Below, in pieces: positions 23,773-32,238 of a DNA stretch of 64,000 bases (position 1 is its first letter; every line of letters starts with the position of its first letter). The stretch comes from Splendidivirga corallicola (lineage in GTDB: Bacteria > Bacteroidota > Bacteroidia > Cytophagales > Cyclobacteriaceae), in contig JAUJEA010000002.1 in NCBI GenBank assembly GCA_030442035.1, forward strand, positions 434,001 to 498,000. The letters run 5' to 3'. Made by a program: the position numbers and the translations under genes. Below the pieces are notes generated by a model. The model had not been told where the DNA came from, ran no database searches, and was given only the letters and a program-made list of their open reading frames with translations.

Positions 23773-25125
23773 CTAAATATTTAATACACATCTAAACCCC
23801 ATATGAAAGTAAGGTTCTGGATCATCTATATCTCCTGAGTAGCACAATAATGATTCTTCTTCATCTAGCCAAGATCCCCCCTTATTTACAAAAGCTAATC
23901 TGTTTTGAACTTCAAACTTTGATTTATTCGTTAGTTTTCTGAGGTTACTCGAAACATTACTATCAGAACACCACTCCCACACATTCCCTGCCATATTTAC
24001 ACAACCAAATGGAGATGCCCCATGTTGATAACTATCTACAGGTAATGTCCCTTTACGCATTAAACCAAAGTTTGCAAAAGGAAAATCTAGTCTTATATCA
24101 TTACCCCAAGGATATATCTGACCATTAGAACCTCTTGCGGCTTTTTCCCACTCAATACTAGTAGGAAGTTTTTTACTTGACCAATCACAATAAGCTAAAG
24201 TGTCATTTGGGGTAACGAATACAACTGGATGGTTCTTAGTATTTTCTTTATATAAGTCTACCCAAGAATTGTTTTCGGTCGTTTTTCTCCATGTTCTGTT
24301 TATGTCAGCGATAAATGCATAACCATTTATTTCGGCTTCAGTTTTATAGTTCGTTTCAGAAACAAATTTGTGGAATTGTTCATTTGAAATCGCATATTTG
24401 TCTATGTAAAATTGTTCTGACTTGATAACCCTATATTCCTTACCATCAATGTTATTACCATAAATAAATTTACCTTCTGGTATCTTAATAAGAATTGAAT
24501 TATCCTTTAACCATAAAAACTCTTCATATCCCTGCCAATTTGTTTTAAGGTAAATTAGTTCTTCACTATTGACATTATTACCTTTTTTTTTCCTAAAGAA
24601 ACCTTGATATTCGTAAGGTTCTAAATCGCTGTTAGGATCATAATCTCTTGAAGGAGGAGTAGGAGGAGCATATTTGGGTTTATTAAATATTATTCTACAA
24701 AGTGATTTGAAAGATTCTTCATCATCATCATGTATTACTACAGAATTTGATACCGACAAAATTCTAGGACGATAGTCCAAGTCTACCTTGTTAAACGCTA
24801 TAGGTATAAATTTTTTATTTCCCTCGCTTTCGTAAATCTCATTTTTGATTACATATCCCTCCCACTTCACACCCTTTCCGATGTCTTTTGAAGTTATACT
24901 TTCATACTTATTATAGTAATATTCATTACAAACAATAATTACATAATCCGAATTTCGAATCTCGTTTTCGCTCCACTTGTTCCAGTCAACAATTTCATGT
25001 TCAATGTACGCATCAATGCTTACTTCAATGTTTCTTTTTGCTAATTCGCCTGCAAATTCAATTACTTTTTCCCTATGTCCATCCGGGGAATGGCTATAAC
25101 TTATAAATACTTTTGGTGGACTCAT
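23773..25125 (-). CDS. SEFIR-FGE fusion protein
   Basis: A 450-residue protein. Residues 4-~150 are a SEFIR/TIR-like domain (KVFISYSHSPDGHREKV, WNKWSENEIRNSDYVIIVCN), as in the bSEFIR defence proteins. Residues ~205-450 are a formylglycine-generating-enzyme-like domain (YIDKYAISNEQFHKF, LPTSIEWEKAARG, CVNMAGNVWEWCSD, GFRCV). The FGE copper-site cysteines are not evident: the loop after KGGSW reads LDEEESLLC, so the domain is more likely a C-type-lectin-like binding module than an enzyme. Known biology: the FGE fold is a versatile binding scaffold and SEFIR/TIR domains can act on NAD+. Its place inside a glycan operon suggests that the FGE part recognises a sugar product. No signal peptide. 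Confidence 0.8.
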   Translation of the reverse strand: MSPPKVFISYSHSPDGHREKVIEFAGELAKRNIEVSIDAYIEHEIVDWNKWSENEIRNSDYVIIVCNEYYYNKYESITSKDIGKGVKWEGYVIKNEIYESEGNKKFIPIAFNKVDLDYRPRILSVSNSVVIHDDDEESFKSLCRIIFNKPKYAPPTPPSRDYDPNSDLEPYEYQGFFRKKKGNNVNSEELIYLKTNWQGYEEFLWLKDNSILIKIPEGKFIYGNNIDGKEYRVIKSEQFYIDKYAISNEQFHKFVSETNYKTEAEINGYAFIADINRTWRKTTENNSWVDLYKENTKNHPVVFVTPNDTLAYCDWSSKKLPTSIEWEKAARGSNGQIYPWGNDIRLDFPFANFGLMRKGTLPVDSYQHGASPFGCVNMAGNVWEWCSDSNVSSNLRKLTNKSKFEVQNRLAFVNKGGSWLDEEESLLCYSGDIDDPEPYFHMGFRCVLNI

Positions 25126-25128
25126 TAC

Positions 25129-26658
25129 TTAAATATTTAGTGGTTGAATAATGTTACTTAATTGATTAAATGAAATCAAACCTGAACTATCTAATCTAAT
25201 TAATTGATATCCTTCATCTTCCACATCGTATTCAAACTTCTTTGATAAAGGCTTCCATTGGACACAAGTAGATAGGGGACTTAAAATCTTTATACCACCT
25301 ACTTCTTGATTAAAAGCCTGATGAATATGGCCAATCAAAATCCCTTTAATATTTGAATATTTTGAGATTAACTCCCAAAACTCTTCTTTATTCATTAACC
25401 CAATTGAGTCGATAAATTCTGATTGTACATTCGTTGGTGGATGGTGCATGCAAATAAGGATTTTGCTTTCTTGCTTGTTTCTCAAAAATTGCTTTAAGCG
25501 TTCGAATTCTTTCTCACTAAGCAAGCCAAAATCCTCATTTTTAACGGTCGTATCTAAAAATATCAAATCCCAATTACTAAATTTAATAGACCCGTGAACA
25601 TGTTCTGAGGCTATTTCTTTTGGAATGTTTTCAAAATTATCGTGATTACCGGGAAGCCAAAAAGATGGAATACTTAATTTATCAATTTCTTCTTTAAGGC
25701 TGATATAAGAATCTATGGAACCATCCTCTGATAAATCACCAGTTATGATTAAACCATCGATTTTTTTTATGGATTTTTTTAAATGCTGAATTATTCCCTT
25801 CAATTTATCAAAGGTATTGACTCCATATAGTAATCCATTCTTATTTCCGAAAATATGGGTATCTGTAATATGTATTAAATTGACTTCTTCACTATTGAAG
25901 TAAGAGCATATTGGATCGAGGAAACTGGTTGGGAATGTGTCTTTAGGCACATAATCGATTTTCTCTTGAGAAAGTTTTAGATCGAATATTTTATTATTTA
26001 TGGGAATGCTAGTTACGTATAACTTTTCAAAATTAATATTGTCTTTTTGTAGACACCTCAAGAAAAATTCCGATAAGTCATTAGGACTTAAATATAAATC
26101 TTTCCCATTTGGGAAACGATATGCTTCTATAAACTCTTCCTCGGATCTAATAAACCAACCTAGCCTTGCAATTATTACTGAAATACTTTTTTGTTTTGAG
26201 AGCAATTCAAGTAAATCTTCTCCCCACACTTTTGACAAACCATAATGATTAAAAGGTGATCTATCATTTATGGTATAATATGTATCTTTTTGTCTAAAGT
26301 CCACAGTCTGAATACTGCTAGCAAAGATGATTTTTTTTACATTCTGCTTGATTGCTTCCTCTAATAAAACTTTGAGACCAATAACATTGTTAGATAATAA
26401 TCCGGATTGAAAATCAGACTCATCCGAGCTAGCCGCTAAATGAATAATAGCATCAATTCCCTGGATAGCTTTATTAATCAATTTTTTGTCTTGAATATTT
26501 CCTAACAGAAATTCATCTGTTATTCCTCCGTATTGCAAATCAAGACCACGAACATGATAACCATTATTTTGCAGAAAGGGACAAAGAATACTTCCAATTG
26601 CTCCAGAAGACCCCGTTACTAATATCTTTTCAGTTTTGTTTGAAACATTAAAATTCAT
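25129..26658 (-). CDS. SDR epimerase fused to CpdA-like metallophosphodiesterase
   Basis: A 509-residue fusion. Residues 11-~250 form an SDR domain (VTGSSGAIGSIL, IIHLAASSDE, YGLSKVWGE with the YxxxK pair). Residues 259-~505 are a calcineurin-like phosphoesterase: ITDTHIF, GDLSEDG, LPGNHDN, MHHPP and GHIHQ are the five metal-binding blocks, and the end (LSPLSTCVQWKPLS ... GYQLIRLDSSG) resembles cyclic-nucleotide phosphodiesterase CpdA. I know of no common family with this fusion. The phosphoesterase could cleave a cyclic nucleotide, a nucleotide-sugar or a sugar phosphate. The gene ends 3 bases before the SEFIR gene start. The domain assignment is firm; the substrate is open. Confidence 0.8.
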   Translation of the reverse strand: MNFNVSNKTEKILVTGSSGAIGSILCPFLQNNGYHVRGLDLQYGGITDEFLLGNIQDKKLINKAIQGIDAIIHLAASSDESDFQSGLLSNNVIGLKVLLEEAIKQNVKKIIFASSIQTVDFRQKDTYYTINDRSPFNHYGLSKVWGEDLLELLSKQKSISVIIARLGWFIRSEEEFIEAYRFPNGKDLYLSPNDLSEFFLRCLQKDNINFEKLYVTSIPINNKIFDLKLSQEKIDYVPKDTFPTSFLDPICSYFNSEEVNLIHITDTHIFGNKNGLLYGVNTFDKLKGIIQHLKKSIKKIDGLIITGDLSEDGSIDSYISLKEEIDKLSIPSFWLPGNHDNFENIPKEIASEHVHGSIKFSNWDLIFLDTTVKNEDFGLLSEKEFERLKQFLRNKQESKILICMHHPPTNVQSEFIDSIGLMNKEEFWELISKYSNIKGILIGHIHQAFNQEVGGIKILSPLSTCVQWKPLSKKFEYDVEDEGYQLIRLDSSGLISFNQLSNIIQPLNI

Positions 26659-26661
26659 GTA

Positions 26662-27714
26662 TTAGCTAACTAATGGTTTTTCTCCAATTAGGTTTTGTAT
26701 TGCCATTTTGGTCTTAGGTGCTTCATCTGACCAAATTTTCAAAAGTTCTGTAAAAACATGATCCCTTTCTATTTTTAATTTTTCACTATCATGTATTGGA
26801 AATAAAGCACCCATCAAACAATAGAAAACATGTGCCATATAAGTATCGGTAACATTCGATAATTGTGTTTCTAGGAGATTTGCGTATTCTACAACATTTT
26901 TGTGATCCTGTTCCGCTATTGAATGAGTAAGATGTTGCAATGTTTTCAGTGCTTTTAATTTTAGTTCAAATTCTGGTAGGAAAGGATCATTTGAGTTGAT
27001 ATTGGTTCTAAAGTCTAATGCACTCCGCATTACTTGATGTCTAAAATTTAAATATTTTGCGCCCCAATCTCTGATTGCAATCCATTGTGAACCTGCATGC
27101 ACACGTTTCCCAACAGTACATGATTGCAATTTAAGTAAAGGCTTCTGTGAAGAAAGTTTTAAAAAAAGAATAGCATCTCCCATACCTGTTGATTTCTCTT
27201 CCCATAATCCAATATCAAAAAGTATCTCCCTACGTATCAATGCTACAGAAGGTCCCTCAACTCCAATGGTAAAAGGGTAACGTGTCCATGGGTCAAAATA
27301 GGTACAACCCTTTGTTGTAAAATCATATTTTGGGGGATTTTTTTCAAAACTATTTGCAATGGCAATTACACTATTTGATTCAGAATTATCTAACAATGCA
27401 TTTCTTAATAGTCGTAGATGCGAAGGATGCCAAAGATCATCTTGATCTAAAAATGCAATAAAGCGTGATTTGGATAGTTTCGTGCCAAGATTTCGAGACA
27501 TTGATGACCCTTTACCTTCATTTTTAACCAAAGTTACTTCTTTATACTTTTTTACGATTTCATAGCCTTCATCTGTTGAATTGTCATCAACGACAATAAT
27601 TTCGTCTGGTTTTAAACTCTGACTTAAAACACTTTTTATTGTTTCTTCAATCCATGGAGCTCCATTGTATAGTGGAATAATGACTGCAACACTATTTTTT
27701 GATTTTTCCTTCAT
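26662..27714 (-). CDS. GT2-type glycosyltransferase, first gene of the glycan operon
   Basis: I start at 27714 (MKEKSKNSVAVIIPLYNG); 19 extra upstream residues look non-coding. The N-terminal GT-A domain is clear: VIIPLYNGAPWIEETIKSVL, IIVVDDNSTDEGYEI and FLDQDDLWHPSHL, where DQDD is the DxD metal/nucleotide-sugar site. GT2 enzymes transfer a sugar with inversion. A helical C-terminal part (~250-350) has no membrane segment. It is the promoter-proximal gene of a strictly - strand set, separated from its neighbours by 0-4 bases; repeat R-B lies ~230 bases upstream. Confidence 0.85.
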   Translation of the reverse strand: MKEKSKNSVAVIIPLYNGAPWIEETIKSVLSQSLKPDEIIVVDDNSTDEGYEIVKKYKEVTLVKNEGKGSSMSRNLGTKLSKSRFIAFLDQDDLWHPSHLRLLRNALLDNSESNSVIAIANSFEKNPPKYDFTTKGCTYFDPWTRYPFTIGVEGPSVALIRREILFDIGLWEEKSTGMGDAILFLKLSSQKPLLKLQSCTVGKRVHAGSQWIAIRDWGAKYLNFRHQVMRSALDFRTNINSNDPFLPEFELKLKALKTLQHLTHSIAEQDHKNVVEYANLLETQLSNVTDTYMAHVFYCLMGALFPIHDSEKLKIERDHVFTELLKIWSDEAPKTKMAIQNLIGEKPLVS

Positions 27715-28281
27715 AATACATTGTTCTCTAATTTGTACTTTGTAAGTAGGGGGAATTACGCTATTTTGCAAATGTATGCAATGTACGTTGGCTTACCCTA
27801 CTTGCCTAAAAGGCAGAAGCTGGTGAGTAAAAACTATTTTTCTTGTACGAACCTTCAATCAATGAGGTAATATTTTCATTCCATTTTTTCAATTTTCACA
27901 ATCAGGTTTCAGTGTTTGTAAGTTTCATTTCCCCATTTGCAGCAAATAACACAGTATTTTATAACATGATTGAATTCCTGATTTTCTTGAAGATACAAAA
28001 GAAGATTAAAGAATAAAATGGTAAGTATGGAGATTTAAAATTGATTGGGAAGAAGTGCCTGACAACTCTTTCTGGTTTTACTCAATTGAGCAGTGTTATG
28101 GTTTGCTGAGTTATGGTGAACGTTAAGCTAGATAGCTATTTTATGATTACTTGTTCGGGTTTGTTCGCGTGTATTAGCACAGACGAACTCTTTAACGAAT
28201 TCTGGTTTGAGCTGCTGACTTGAGCGACTTTGCAATGTATGTGGCTGAATTGAGAAGGGTTAGCCATTTCATCATGAACCC
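27715..28281. other. Intergenic region with repeat R-B copy 2
   Basis: It contains the upstream region of the glycan operon (~27715-27940, AT-rich, no clear promoter match), the R-B copy at 27945-28150, and ~130 bases downstream of hsdM. No gene was found. Confidence 0.5.
27945..28150. repeat. Dispersed repeat R-B, copy 2
   Basis: It aligns with 38280-38475 over its whole length, with more divergence than copy 1. Shared blocks include TACTCAATTGAGCA, GAGTTA and GTGAACGTTAAGCT at the right end, a region that copy 1 lacks. It lies upstream of the glycan operon. Confidence 0.7.
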
Positions 28282-29913
28282 TTAGATAGTTTTCAAGCCC
28301 AGCTCTTTCAAGAACTCATTGTGTTTGTCTGTATTTATTTTGATACGTTCATTAATTGAAGTTAATCTGTCATTAACCGCTTTTAAATCAACTTTCACCT
28401 CTTCTTCTGCTGTACTCACATACCTTGAAATATTCAGATTATAGACGTTCTTTTCAATTTCTTCCATTGAAACTTTTCGAGAATAGCGTTCTGTCTCTTT
28501 TCTGTACTTATAGGTTTCTACGATGTTTTGGATGTGTTTTTCATCCAGCGTATTTTGTCTTTTCCCTTTCTCAAAATATTCAGTTGCGTTAATGAATAAA
28601 ACGTCATCTTCTTTTTTACATTTTTTCAGTACCAGAATACAAACGGGAATACCGGTTGAATAAAACAAGTTAGAAGGTAAACCAATTATTGTATCAATGT
28701 TATTATCTTTTAGAAGTTTGGTGCGAATACGCTCTTCTGCACCACCTCGAAATAATACACCGTGAGGCAAAATAATCGCCATTGTTCCTTCTTGACCTAA
28801 AAAGTGAAAACCATGCAACAAAAAAGCAAAATCAGCAGCAGATTTAGGTGCTAAACCATAGCTTTTAAATCGGAAGTCTTCAGCTAAAGTATCATTTGGT
28901 TCCCAACGCAAACTAAAAGGAGGATTAGCAACTATAGCATCAAATTCTATTTTCTTTGATGGATTCATTTCGTTTAATATATCCCATTGGTTTTTTAAAG
29001 TATCACCATGAAATATCTCAAACTCGGTATCCTTCATGCCATGCAGAAGCATGTTCATCCTAGCTAGGTTATAAGTGGTAATATTATTCTCTTGCCCGTA
29101 AATCTTACCAATATTACCATCATTATCCTTGATTCGCTTTCTAACGTTCAACAACAATGATCCTGAACCACAAGCAAAATCCAGTACTTTATCTAACTTG
29201 TTTTTCTTTCCAGTACTTGGGTCTTGACTATCCAATGTAACAATCTCGGAAAGAATGGTAGAGATTTGCTGTGGAGTATAGAACTCACCTGCTTTTTTAC
29301 CTGAACCTGCAGCAAACTGACCAATTAAATACTCATACGCATCCCCCAAAGTGTCGGTATCAGTAGAAAAATCAGCAACGCCTTCTGCAATCTTTTGGAT
29401 GATGGTGCAAAGCTTTTTGTTTCTATCTGTAGGAGTTTTTCCAAGCTTTTCAGAATTCAAGTTGATTTCTGAAAACAATCCCTGAAAGGTACTTTCAAAA
29501 GATTCGTTCTCTATGTAGCGAAAGCCTTCTCCAAGAGTTTTTAATAGCTCTCCGTTTTGAGTGCGAGCCAATTCCGTGATGTTACTCCACAAATGTTCAG
29601 GCTTGATAACATAATGAACTTTTTTGCGCATTTGCCTTTCAAATTCATCTATATCATCCTCGTTATCTTTGTACCAGATTTCCAATGGCGGTGGAACAAT
29701 GAAATCAGGCTTAACAGCCTTTGAAGGGCTTTTTGGATAGTCTCTACCCAATTCTTTCTTAGCTGATGCCTCATAGTTGTGAGAGAGATACCGCAAAAAT
29801 AAAAACGAGAGCATGTAATCGCGGAAATCATCTGCATTCATGGCACCTCTTAAATCATTTGCTATACCCCAAAGTGTATCGCCTAATTTCTTATGTTGTT
29901 CTTTTTGCGTCAT
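28282..29913 (-). CDS. hsdM: Type I restriction-modification DNA methyltransferase (M subunit)
   Basis: A 543-residue protein of the size expected for HsdM. After the helical N-terminal domain, GEFYTPQQISTILSEIV leads to motif I (DFACGSGSLLL, residues 245-254) and motif IV (NPPF, 330-333), both needed for SAM binding and N6-adenine methylation. A helical tail (~490-543) should contact HsdS. It is the last gene of the type I operon: regulator, hsdR, hsdS, ABC-type ATPase, hsdM, all - strand with 0-8 base junctions. The catalytic motifs look intact, so it should protect host DNA. Confidence 0.95.
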   Translation of the reverse strand: MTQKEQHKKLGDTLWGIANDLRGAMNADDFRDYMLSFLFLRYLSHNYEASAKKELGRDYPKSPSKAVKPDFIVPPPLEIWYKDNEDDIDEFERQMRKKVHYVIKPEHLWSNITELARTQNGELLKTLGEGFRYIENESFESTFQGLFSEINLNSEKLGKTPTDRNKKLCTIIQKIAEGVADFSTDTDTLGDAYEYLIGQFAAGSGKKAGEFYTPQQISTILSEIVTLDSQDPSTGKKNKLDKVLDFACGSGSLLLNVRKRIKDNDGNIGKIYGQENNITTYNLARMNMLLHGMKDTEFEIFHGDTLKNQWDILNEMNPSKKIEFDAIVANPPFSLRWEPNDTLAEDFRFKSYGLAPKSAADFAFLLHGFHFLGQEGTMAIILPHGVLFRGGAEERIRTKLLKDNNIDTIIGLPSNLFYSTGIPVCILVLKKCKKEDDVLFINATEYFEKGKRQNTLDEKHIQNIVETYKYRKETERYSRKVSMEEIEKNVYNLNISRYVSTAEEEVKVDLKAVNDRLTSINERIKINTDKHNEFLKELGLKTI

Positions 29914-29920
29914 TTTCCAA

Positions 29921-30991
29921 CTATATTTTGAAATTGTATTTGGCCATTAATTTGTCAAATACATCAATAAAGAGCTCTTCCTCTACTTGTGACATTTCGC
30001 TAAACTGGTATTTAAATGCCTGTTGATGAGATAGTGAATTTATTTCATCAGCTTTTTGATCAACTTCTTCTACGCCAATATCTGTTAATATTCTTCCGAT
30101 CTTCCTAGAACCAATAAAGGAATTGATGTTTTCCAGTACTTGTCTTAGCAAGACCATGTGGTATTTATAAAGTTGTTCATTTTTTGCTTCCTGCAGTGTT
30201 TGTAGAAGGTGAAGGTGGTATAGAAAAACATCACTATTTGTTCCTTTGAAACTTAGCTCACCGTCCTTGTTTTTAAGAATAACTGTTTTTGTTAGTCTAC
30301 CTACTCCTCCTTTACTATCATCACTCTTCAACCATGTTGCAAGTATGGAGAACAAGCCAATATGGTGGGTAAAAACGATAATCTTCTCTTTTTTCAAATA
30401 ATTGGCTTTAATTAATTCTAAAATTGACCTAGTAGTTATAAAAATATTGTGTTCATCCAAGCTTGAGACTGGATCGTCTATGAGTATATGGGCATTCTGT
30501 TGATCTGCCCATCCATCAACTTCAAACAATGCCAAAAAGAAACACCAGACGAATATTCGCTCTTCTCCTCGGGATATTTTAATAGGTGATTGACTTTTTT
30601 CATCTACAAAAAATGTGATGGACTCAATACCATCCTCGGGATTCTGATGTTGATTGAGCTTGAAGTCGTATTTAGGAAAATAAGGTTCCAACTTCTCCCT
30701 GACCATTTCATCATCTTCTATCAAAAAGCTATGAAATTGACTAAGACTACTTGGTAATACAGTCAGTTTTAAGTTTTCGTTATCATTTTCCTCATCATTA
30801 TCCCAAACAAATAAGTCCTCACTATAGGCATTATAATAAACACCGCTATGTTTCCCCTCATTACTTGCCTTGGTAAAATCTTTGTAAGCTACAGAGAGTC
30901 TTGTCTTTCCTGATGAATTAAGAGCATAAATGAGTATAATACTATCACTCAACTTATTTAATTCTTCTGCTATTTCATTTACGCCGCTCAT
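29921..30991 (-). CDS. ABC/SMC-type ATPase inside the type I R-M operon
   Basis: A 356-residue protein. A degenerate Walker A (ALNSSGKT, residues 23-30) is followed by an ABC signature (ISRGEER, 139-144 core) and a strong Walker B with D-loop (ILIDDPVSSLD, 169-179), then FTHHIG as H-loop (~208). There is no long coiled coil, unlike Rad50 or RloC. The C-terminal part (~260-356) is helical. Related AAA_13/PrrC/RloC proteins sit in type I loci and act when restriction is inhibited, some as anticodon nucleases. The usual anticodon-nuclease residues are not recognisable here. It starts 2 bases after hsdS and ends 7 before hsdM, so it is part of the system. Confidence 0.75.
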   Translation of the reverse strand: MSGVNEIAEELNKLSDSIILIYALNSSGKTRLSVAYKDFTKASNEGKHSGVYYNAYSEDLFVWDNDEENDNENLKLTVLPSSLSQFHSFLIEDDEMVREKLEPYFPKYDFKLNQHQNPEDGIESITFFVDEKSQSPIKISRGEERIFVWCFFLALFEVDGWADQQNAHILIDDPVSSLDEHNIFITTRSILELIKANYLKKEKIIVFTHHIGLFSILATWLKSDDSKGGVGRLTKTVILKNKDGELSFKGTNSDVFLYHLHLLQTLQEAKNEQLYKYHMVLLRQVLENINSFIGSRKIGRILTDIGVEEVDQKADEINSLSHQQAFKYQFSEMSQVEEELFIDVFDKLMAKYNFKI

Positions 30992-30993
30992 AC

Positions 30994-32238
30994 TTAATTT
31001 TCAATTTTAGGAAACAAACCCTGCATCAGCCCTCTTTTGTGCTGTTGCAATTGTTCAATTTTTTCTGCTTGCGCAGTGATGAGTTCATCCACAGCCGAAA
31101 GACAGAAAGCAATTTTTCGTTGTTCTTTCTTAGAAGGATGAACAATTTCAAATCTTTCAACAATCGAATTGTTAAAACTTTGCTGTTTAGTTCCTTGAGA
31201 ATATCGGTAAAGCTCCTCACTAAAATTCATGTACCAGTGAAATAGAAACAAAGTATCAATTACAGAATTTTCTTTAAAAGCCATACAAGATTGATTTGTT
31301 GTCGCTTCAACACCATTAAGGCCACATTTCCCTCGTGTACCTGGTGCTTCTAAACCAGTTATTGCAATAAAAAGAGTTCCTGGCGGATAGATTCTTAAGT
31401 TAGTGTCTTTAACAGCTTCCTCCGTGATATATTCTCTTGTTTTAGTGATTGTATTGTAATTCAGTTCACCACTTGTAATCCATGGAATTTTTCCATTAAA
31501 ATACTCCGGTTTTTGTCGAGAAGGCGTCATACCGGTACTCAAGTTTTTGTAATAATCACCAAGTGATGCCTTAATCCACTTCCCATCCTTCTCAAACTCA
31601 GGGAAACGATAGTTCGGCACTTTTTGCCCCTCTTGCGGGAAGAGATTTTGCATCAAGCCTTTTTTGTAGGCTGCCAAGGTCTCCAGCTTATCACTGTGGG
31701 CGGTTATTAACTCATCTAAGGAGGAAAGGCAAGAGGCTATTTTTTGTTGTTCTTGCTTTTTTGGTTTTGGAATTAAAATATCAGAAAATTGCTTGTAACT
31801 AATCATTTTCCCGTCTCTAATTCCCTCTAAATTTTTATTTAGATCTTGTATAAATGGAAACGATTTAAAGTAGTGTCTATAAAAGTCATTCGGTACATCC
31901 AGCTTTTTTCTCAAAACGATATACGCTGGACTGCATAAGCCCAAGTAATTTGAATATTCTATTCCTCCCTGAAAAGACCTAAGGCTAATAATGAAATCAC
32001 CTACTTCAACTACTTTGTAGCTTTCAATACTTTTATCCGAAACAGAAACATGGTAGTCAATCAATTCTCTTGGTATTGCACCTTGTTCTTGAGTAACAGC
32101 AAGAATCGGTAAATCAGAATTATGATTTCTATTTGAAATAGGCTCAAATAACTCATTACCATTCAAATATTCCCATTCTCCCTCTTTCACAAACTGAGGG
32201 AATCTCAATTCAGGTATTAATTTCTTTTTCTTACTCAT
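30994..32238 (-). CDS. hsdS: Type I restriction-modification specificity subunit
   Basis: A 414-residue protein of the normal HsdS size. It has two target-recognition domains, each followed by a conserved helical spacer: IPKPKKQEQQKIASCLSSLDELI (~165-190) and PSKKEQRKIAFCLSAVDELI (~370-395), the dimer-like arrangement that sets the spacing of the bipartite recognition sequence. The first domain reads NGNELFEPISN... and the second ASLGDYYKNLS.... The target cannot be predicted. The 3' junction with the ATPase gene is two bases, and the start overlaps hsdR by 8 bases. Confidence 0.95.
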   Translation of the reverse strand: MSKKKKLIPELRFPQFVKEGEWEYLNGNELFEPISNRNHNSDLPILAVTQEQGAIPRELIDYHVSVSDKSIESYKVVEVGDFIISLRSFQGGIEYSNYLGLCSPAYIVLRKKLDVPNDFYRHYFKSFPFIQDLNKNLEGIRDGKMISYKQFSDILIPKPKKQEQQKIASCLSSLDELITAHSDKLETLAAYKKGLMQNLFPQEGQKVPNYRFPEFEKDGKWIKASLGDYYKNLSTGMTPSRQKPEYFNGKIPWITSGELNYNTITKTREYITEEAVKDTNLRIYPPGTLFIAITGLEAPGTRGKCGLNGVEATTNQSCMAFKENSVIDTLFLFHWYMNFSEELYRYSQGTKQQSFNNSIVERFEIVHPSKKEQRKIAFCLSAVDELITAQAEKIEQLQQHKRGLMQGLFPKIEN

